From contig CAKSDA010000068.1 of NCBI GenBank assembly GCA_934444895.1, positions 1 to 8,714 of the forward strand: a DNA stretch of 8,714 bases. Reading direction: 5' to 3'. The notes beneath the pieces are model-generated. The model worked only from the letters and a program-made list of their open reading frames with translations. It was not told the DNA's origin and did no database searches. This DNA is from an uncultured Eubacteriales bacterium (GTDB taxonomy: Bacteria; Bacillota; Clostridia; Oscillospirales; Acutalibacteraceae). Of this stretch, positions 4,519 through 8,714 are shown piece after piece (position 1 is the stretch's first letter; every line of letters starts with the position of its first letter). The position numbers and the translations under genes were made by a program.

Positions 4519-5508
4519 TTGAAATTCTTCATCGGTTATCTTAAACAGAATTTCAGAAATTTTATTGCTTTTATTCTATGCAGTGCCGCTTTTATCACGG
4601 TTTTCTATCTTTATCACATTTCCGTTGCAGCAGCCGCATATCCTTCTATGATATGTCTCGGAATACTTATTATTCATTTTCTTATAAGCTACATAAGAGC
4701 ATTTATAAAACACCGTGAAATAAATCAGTTTATAAAAAACGGGAACATTGCCGCTGAGCAACTTAAAAAATACAACACTTTGCCGGATGAAGATTACATT
4801 AAACTTATAGAATCTTTTGAAAACACGCAAAGGGAACTTCAAAAAAGCAGTAAAGAGCAGCTTTTTGATATGATTGATTACTATACCACCTGGGCGCACC
4901 AGATTAAAACGCCCATTGCTTCAATGCGGCTTACTCTTGAGCAGGACGACACTGCTGTTTCTTACAAATTAAAAGAGGATTTGTTTCGTATAGAGCAGTA
5001 TGCAGATATGGTGCTTACCTATTTACGGCTTGATTCCGAGTCAACCGACTATGTATTTAAGACATATGACATTGATATTATGGTTCAACATTCCATTAAA
5101 AAATTTGCCGCTTCTTTCATTTCAAAAGGCATTAAACTTAATTTTACCGGCACAAATCTTAAAGAACTGACCGACGAAAAATGGTTTTCTTTTGTTTTGG
5201 ATCAATTAATTTCCAACTCTTTGAAATACACCGATAAGGGAAGTATCAGCATATTTAAATCGAGCGAGGACACCCTTTGCATAAAGGACACCGGAATAGG
5301 AATCGAACCGCAGGATCTTCCGAGAATCTTTGAAAAGGGATACACCGGATACAATGGGCGAAAGGGACGCAACTCCAGCGGACTGGGTCTTTATCTTTGT
5401 AAAAGAATATGCGATAATCTTAACTGCACCTTAAGGTTTGAGTCTGAAAGCGGCAGTGGAACCTCGGTGTTTATAAAATTTAATTGTGAAGATACTGTAA
5501 AAGAGTAA
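4519..5508 (+). CDS. Intramembrane-sensing histidine kinase (BceS-like)
   Basis: About 329 residues. Two membrane helices (about 15-35 and 44-63) are joined by an outside loop of only about 8 residues, so the protein cannot bind a ligand itself. In this family the partner ABC transporter passes the signal. The dimerisation/phosphotransfer helix carries the phosphorylated histidine H127 in WAHQIKTPI. The ATPase domain shows N233 (N box, QLISNSLKYT), DTGIG (257-261), F271 (RIFEKGYTG) and SGLGLYL (G2 box). The start is uncertain. TTG 4519 gives the family-like MKFFIGYLKQNF and has GAAAGG 10 nt upstream. TTG 4501 in the same frame would add six residues but has no ribosome binding site. The 123-bp gap after the regulator holds repeats. 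A terminator-like hairpin separates it from the transporter genes. Confidence 0.9.
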   Translation: MKFFIGYLKQNFRNFIAFILCSAAFITVFYLYHISVAAAAYPSMICLGILIIHFLISYIRAFIKHREINQFIKNGNIAAEQLKKYNTLPDEDYIKLIESFENTQRELQKSSKEQLFDMIDYYTTWAHQIKTPIASMRLTLEQDDTAVSYKLKEDLFRIEQYADMVLTYLRLDSESTDYVFKTYDIDIMVQHSIKKFAASFISKGIKLNFTGTNLKELTDEKWFSFVLDQLISNSLKYTDKGSISIFKSSEDTLCIKDTGIGIEPQDLPRIFEKGYTGYNGRKGRNSSGLGLYLCKRICDNLNCTLRFESESGSGTSVFIKFNCEDTVKE

Positions 5509-5509
5509 T

Positions 5510-5527
5510 TCTTACATATCTGTTAGA
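5510..5527 (+). promoter_or_regulatory. Candidate response-regulator operator upstream of the transporter genes (7-4-7 inverted repeat)
   Basis: TCTTACA (5510-5516), 4 bp, then TGTTAGA (5521-5527): the halves are inverted repeats with one mismatch. This 7-4-7 layout is the reported form of BceR-like binding sites. As I recall, a TNACA-N4-TGTAA pattern was proposed, which fits with one mismatch. It lies right after the kinase stop and before the ATPase gene. Candidate -10 boxes downstream are TATAAA (5550-5555), which would place the site next to the -35 region, or TATTAT (5584-5589). Neither has a good -35 box, as expected for an activator-dependent promoter. Confidence 0.55.
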
Positions 5528-5530
5528 TTT

Positions 5531-5576
5531 AAAAGGAAAATGTAAGCCATATAAATGGCAATGCGTTTTCCTTTTT
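5531..5576 (+). terminator. Terminator-like hairpin between kinase and transporter genes
   Basis: AAAAGGAAAA (5531-5540) pairs with TTTTCCTTTT (5566-5575), extended by a TG/CG step. An inner stem GCCAT/ATGGC (5546-5550, 5555-5559) closes over ATAA. A short T-run ends the 3' arm. It would stop or reduce transcription from the regulator/kinase promoter into the transporter genes. Confidence 0.55.
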
Positions 5577-5632
5577 AGTATTATATTATCGCAGTCAAAA
5601 TTTATGTTCATATGTAAAAAGGAGGATATTAA

Positions 5633-6394
5633 ATGCATTTGCTTACAGTATCACAGTTAAGAAAAGTCTATACAACCAGATTCGGCGGAAACAAGGTTGA
5701 AGCCTTAAGAAATGTGAATTTTGAGGTTGAAAAGGGCGAATATGTTGCTATTATGGGTGAGTCAGGTTCCGGAAAAACCACGTTGCTTAATATTTTAGCG
5801 GCTCTTGACAAGCCCACATCCGGCACCGTTATTTTAGACGGTAAAGATCTTTCTAAGATAAAGGAAAACGACCTTGCAAACTTTCGCCGTGAAAATTTGG
5901 GGTTTGTATTTCAGGATTTTAATCTTTTAGACACCTTTAATTTGGCAGACAATATTTATCTTCCCCTTGTTTTGTCGGGGGTTCCTTACAAAAACATGGG
6001 AGCCAAACTTATGCCTATTGCGAAAACACTTGGTATATATGAGATTTTAAACAAATTTCCATATGAAGTATCAGGTGGTCAAAAGCAGCGCGCCGCAGTT
6101 GCCAGAGCGCTTATTACCGACCCTAAAATAATACTTGCAGATGAACCGACAGGGGCGCTTGATTCAAAATCGACCGACGAGCTTTTAAAGCTGTTTAATG
6201 ATATTAACAAAGCCGGGCAGACCATTTTGATGGTTACTCACTCGGTTAAAGCGGCAAGCCGAGCGGGAAGGGTTATGTTTATTAAAGACGGTGAAGTTTT
6301 TCATCAGCTATACAAAGGCGACTGCACCGAAACGGAATTTTATCAAAAAATTTCCGATACCCTTACCATGCTTCAAACGGGAGGGAATGATTAA
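5633..6394 (+). CDS. Bce-type ABC transporter ATP-binding protein
   Basis: A 253-residue cytoplasmic ATPase of the MacB/LolD/BceA type. Walker A is GESGSGKTT (42-50). The Q-loop glutamine is Q94 in FVFQDFNLLD, the signature VSGGQKQR starts at residue 146, Walker B IILADE ends at E171, the D-loop is GALDS, and the switch histidine is H203 in VTHS. It works with the permease encoded directly downstream. Together they remove or shield cell-wall-active peptides from their lipid targets, and they control the kinase. A strong AAAAAGGAGG ribosome binding site lies 7 nt before the ATG. The stop overlaps the permease start by one base (TAATG), indicating translational coupling. The specific peptide cannot be deduced from sequence. 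Confidence 0.95.
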   Translation: MHLLTVSQLRKVYTTRFGGNKVEALRNVNFEVEKGEYVAIMGESGSGKTTLLNILAALDKPTSGTVILDGKDLSKIKENDLANFRRENLGFVFQDFNLLDTFNLADNIYLPLVLSGVPYKNMGAKLMPIAKTLGIYEILNKFPYEVSGGQKQRAAVARALITDPKIILADEPTGALDSKSTDELLKLFNDINKAGQTILMVTHSVKAASRAGRVMFIKDGEVFHQLYKGDCTETEFYQKISDTLTMLQTGGND

Positions 6395-8442
6395 TGGCAG
6401 GACTTTTCTTTCCCAAACTTGCCTTAAACGGCATTAAGAAGAACAAAAAGCTTTATTTTCCGTACATTATTGCCTGCACATATACGGTTATGATTTTCTA
6501 CATTATGGACTTTTTGAGTTTAAGCCGCCAGGTTGCGAATATTGAAGGCGGAGAAACGGTTATGGCTCTTTTAGTACTCGGGAAATACATAATTGCTGTT
6601 TTTGCTGTTCTTTTTCTGTTTTACACATCATCATTTTTAATACGAAAAAGAAACCGTGAATTCGGTCTTTATAACATTCTAGGCATGAACAAAAAGAACA
6701 TTTGTAAAATCGTTGCCTGCGAATCCGCAATAGTTTCGGCTTTCAGTATAGTACTCGGAATATTTCTGGGAATTGTTTTTTCAAAGCTTTGCGAACTGGG
6801 TCTTTTAAATATAGTAAAATCTAATGTTGACTATTCGCTTAAAGTGGATACCCGTTCAATTTTAGACACTGCAGTAATCTTTATCGGTATTTTCCTACTT
6901 ATATTTTTAAATTCAATAAGAAAAATCTTAAAGCAAAATCCTCTTGATCTAATGCACAGCGACAAAACCGGTGAAGTTCCCTTAAAAGCCAACTGGGTTG
7001 TTGCACTTATTGGACTTATTATACTGGGCGGGGCATATTACATAGCTTTATCAATAAAGCAGCCCGTTGTCGGAATTCCGATGTTCTTCGTTGCGGTTAT
7101 TATGGTAATAATTTCTACATACATGCTGCTTATTTCAGGTTCCGTAGCACTTTGCAAATTACTTCAAAAAAACAAAAAGTATTATTACAAATCAAATCAT
7201 TTTGTTTCGGTTTCTTCCATGGCATACAGAATGAAAAGGAACGGAGCGGGCCTTGCCTCTATTTGTATTTTAATGACCATGGTGCTTGTTATGATATCTT
7301 CAACTTCCAGTCTTTACTTCGGTATGGAAAGCAGCCTGCGTTCAATGTTTCAGAGAAATGTATTAACAAGCGTTTCGGTAAATTCCGAGGATGCATTTAC
7401 CGACGGTTCGTTTGACAGATACAGAAAGGTTTTAAGTGCCGAAATTGAAAAATCCGGAATAAAAACAAAAAATTCGCTTGATATACGCACGGTTGCAACA
7501 TACGGTCTGCTCAAAGACGGTAAACTTGATATTACAATACAGGGAAACCAATATCAAAAAATGACATCGAAGGAATTTTCGGAAATCATTATCGTGCCCC
7601 TTAAGGATTACAACCGAATCACCGGAAGTAATGAATCGCTGAGCGATATGGAAGCAATTATAAGCTGTTATCATTCCGATTATAAAAACAGCACCATTAA
7701 ACTTCCGGGTCTTGACCCCTTTAAAATCAAAAAAACCGTTCCTGTATTTTTTAAAGAAACTGCCGCAGAAGCATTCTCCATTCCGATAATAACCATTGTT
7801 ATTGATGATTTTGACAAATATACAAGTATGCTTATATCGGCAAGGGACGAAAACACCTCATCGGCAACATATACAAGGACATGGACCTTTGGTTTTGATA
7901 CGCCCGCAACCGGAAATACGCAGATAAAGTTAACCGAAAAACTGCACGATTTGCTGGGAGATGAGACTTCAAAAGCGTCGGAATCGGTAACTTATTATAC
8001 ATGCGAATGTATAGAATCCTCAAGATATGGATTTTATGCTATATACGGCGGATTATTCTTTCTTGGTATCATTCTGAGTATTGTGTTCATTTTTGCGGCG
8101 GTTCTTATTATTTACTATAAGCAGATATCAGAAGGCTATGAAGACCAAAGTAAATTCGGCATTATGAGAAACATAGGAATGACGAAAAAAGAAATAAGAA
8201 AGACCATAAATTCGCAAATACTGACTGTTTTTTTCATACCTATTATTTTTGCCGGCATACATCTCGGTGTTGCCTTCCCCATGATCTGGAAGTTCTTGCA
8301 GCTTTTCGGACTTCATGATCTTGCGTTTGCAATTTCGGTAAACATCGGAGTTTTCGCCCTATTCGCAGTACTTTATATGATAATATACCGCGTAACTTCA
8401 AACTCTTATTACAACATAGTCAATTATTCAAAGAACCAATAA
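6394..8442 (+). CDS. Bce-type ABC transporter permease (FtsX-family, ten helices)
   Basis: A 682-residue membrane protein with the Bce-type layout. Membrane helices lie at about 22-44, 57-83, 108-130, 155-175, 200-220, 226-250, 284-308, 546-575, 607-632 and 643-666. The single large extracytoplasmic domain (about 309-543) lies between helices 7 and 8 and is the part thought to determine peptide recognition in this family. Two FtsX-type coupling segments are visible: REFGLYNILGMNKKNI after helix 2, and QSKFGIMRNIGMTKKEI after helix 8. The GGGAGG ribosome binding site lies inside the 3' end of the ATPase gene. The likely role is resistance to, and sensing of, cell-wall-targeting antimicrobial peptides together with the kinase. 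Bacitracin, lantibiotic or host-defence peptide specificity cannot be assigned. The extracellular domain is the fastest-evolving part of such proteins. Confidence 0.94.
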   Translation: MAGLFFPKLALNGIKKNKKLYFPYIIACTYTVMIFYIMDFLSLSRQVANIEGGETVMALLVLGKYIIAVFAVLFLFYTSSFLIRKRNREFGLYNILGMNKKNICKIVACESAIVSAFSIVLGIFLGIVFSKLCELGLLNIVKSNVDYSLKVDTRSILDTAVIFIGIFLLIFLNSIRKILKQNPLDLMHSDKTGEVPLKANWVVALIGLIILGGAYYIALSIKQPVVGIPMFFVAVIMVIISTYMLLISGSVALCKLLQKNKKYYYKSNHFVSVSSMAYRMKRNGAGLASICILMTMVLVMISSTSSLYFGMESSLRSMFQRNVLTSVSVNSEDAFTDGSFDRYRKVLSAEIEKSGIKTKNSLDIRTVATYGLLKDGKLDITIQGNQYQKMTSKEFSEIIIVPLKDYNRITGSNESLSDMEAIISCYHSDYKNSTIKLPGLDPFKIKKTVPVFFKETAAEAFSIPIITIVIDDFDKYTSMLISARDENTSSATYTRTWTFGFDTPATGNTQIKLTEKLHDLLGDETSKASESVTYYTCECIESSRYGFYAIYGGLFFLGIILSIVFIFAAVLIIYYKQISEGYEDQSKFGIMRNIGMTKKEIRKTINSQILTVFFIPIIFAGIHLGVAFPMIWKFLQLFGLHDLAFAISVNIGVFALFAVLYMIIYRVTSNSYYNIVNYSKNQ

Positions 8443-8521
8443 ACTTAAAGTCATTCTTTGTGTTCCGATAAGAGCAAAATTTAATATTGAAATGTAATAA
8501 GCAAAGCCTAAAAAATAAAAC

Positions 8522-8539
8522 TGTAACAGTAGTGTTACA
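8522..8539 (+). promoter_or_regulatory. Second candidate 7-4-7 operator downstream of the permease
   Basis: TGTAACA (8522-8528), GTAG, TGTTACA (8533-8539) is a perfect 7-4-7 inverted repeat. It shares the frame TNTNACA-N4-TGTTANA with the site at 5510-5527. Further half-sites TGTAACA (8559-8565) and TGTTACA (8657-8663) lie nearby. The regulator may bind here to control a gene to the right, which is an inference. Confidence 0.45.
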
Positions 8540-8567
8540 ATGAAGTGAACAATGAAGCTGTAACACT

Positions 8568-8599
8568 AAGCGGTCCCGTAAATTGTTATGGGACCGCTT
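8568..8599 (+). terminator. Strong hairpin downstream of the permease, probable terminator
   Basis: AAGCGGTCCC (8568-8577) and GGGACCGCTT (8590-8599) pair perfectly, with four more pairs (one wobble) inside, making a 14-bp stem over ATTG. The following TTATCGTTTG is only moderately T-rich, so termination may be incomplete. It is about 125 nt past the permease stop. Confidence 0.6.
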
Positions 8600-8605
8600 T
8601 ATCGT

Positions 8606-8651
8606 TTGACAAGGCAAAAACAAAACGCAGTTTGCCGTGTAGGTTTGTCAA
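8606..8651. repeat. Nested inverted repeats
   Basis: TTGACAA (8606-8612) pairs with TTGTCAA (8645-8651), and GGCAAA (8613-8618) pairs with TTTGCC (8631-8636). The 3' side has a 7-8-nt bulge between the two. It could be a structured leader or a recombination or binding site. No known family is recognised. Confidence 0.45.
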
Positions 8652-8714
8652 TGATGTGTTACAAAAATCAGAAAACCTCGCCGAAGGCTAAAAAGGAATT
8701 TAAATAATCGGCGG

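Larger units (their letters stand above)
8443..8714. other. Intergenic region dense in inverted repeats; no gene seen
   Basis: No reading frame here has a convincing start, ribosome binding site and recognisable protein. The DNA holds the 7-4-7 repeat, the strong hairpin and the 8606-8651 repeats described separately. It also has a 7-bp inverted repeat CAAAGAA/TTCTTTG around the permease stop (8429-8435, 8454-8460) and CGCCGA/TCGGCG (8679-8684, 8708-8713) at the edge. It may be the regulatory region of a gene beyond the window. Confidence 0.5.

Noticed and set aside
8420..8623. Minus-strand open frame at the right end (67 codons)
   Set aside because: It crosses the permease 3' end and the hairpins, has a composition unlike the neighbouring genes and no recognisable motif.
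8606..8636. TTGACA at 8606 as a plus-strand promoter
   Set aside because: No acceptable -10 box lies 16-18 bp downstream; the sequence is better explained as part of an inverted repeat.

Overview
The window looks like chromosomal DNA of a low-to-moderate G+C Gram-positive bacterium. It is most likely a member of the Clostridia (Bacillota), perhaps a gut lineage. This is inferred from sigma-A promoters (TTGACA/TATAAT, 17-bp spacers), strong AGGAGG ribosome binding sites, some GTG/TTG starts, a lipoprotein with a Gram-positive-style signal peptide, a MtaR/CpsY-like LysR regulator and a Bce-type peptide-resistance module. No rRNA, tRNA, CRISPR array, transposase or phage gene is visible.

Left part (1-2500, all minus strand): a methionine-uptake locus. 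Reading leftwards there is a LysR-type regulator, then metQ (substrate-binding lipoprotein), then the 5' part of metN (ATPase), which runs off the window. metQ has its own near-consensus promoter. A palindrome of the form TATAG-N7-CTATA is centred about 66 bp upstream of the predicted transcription start and is a good candidate site for the LysR protein. The outstanding observation is the order of the MetQ protein. After the signal peptide it carries the segment that is normally the C-terminal half (TIAIPNDTTNE...), then a short linker, then the segment that is normally the N-terminal half (KITVAASPTPHAEIL...FQHLPYL...). This is a circular permutation of the NlpA/MetQ fold in one uninterrupted reading frame.

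Middle (2500-3723): a lone histidine-phosphatase gene (minus strand), flanked downstream by a ~95-bp imperfect palindromic element. Short stretches related to this element recur at 1410-1429 and 4435-4497. Between the phosphatase and the next gene lie two strong divergent promoters.

Right part (3724-8442, plus strand): a complete Bce-type antimicrobial-peptide sensing and resistance module. It holds an OmpR-family response regulator, an intramembrane-sensing histidine kinase with almost no extracellular domain, an ABC ATPase, and a ten-helix permease with a large extracytoplasmic domain between helices 7 and 8. The regulator gene has a perfect-consensus promoter. The ATPase-permease pair is separated from the kinase by a terminator-like hairpin and is preceded by a 7-4-7 inverted repeat, the architecture expected for the cognate regulator. 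In this family the transporter itself acts as the peptide sensor, the kinase is controlled by it, and the phosphorylated regulator then induces the transporter genes.

Right end (8443-8714): no convincing gene. It is dense in inverted repeats, including a second 7-4-7 repeat (TGTAACA-N4-TGTTACA) with extra half-sites and a strong 14-bp hairpin.
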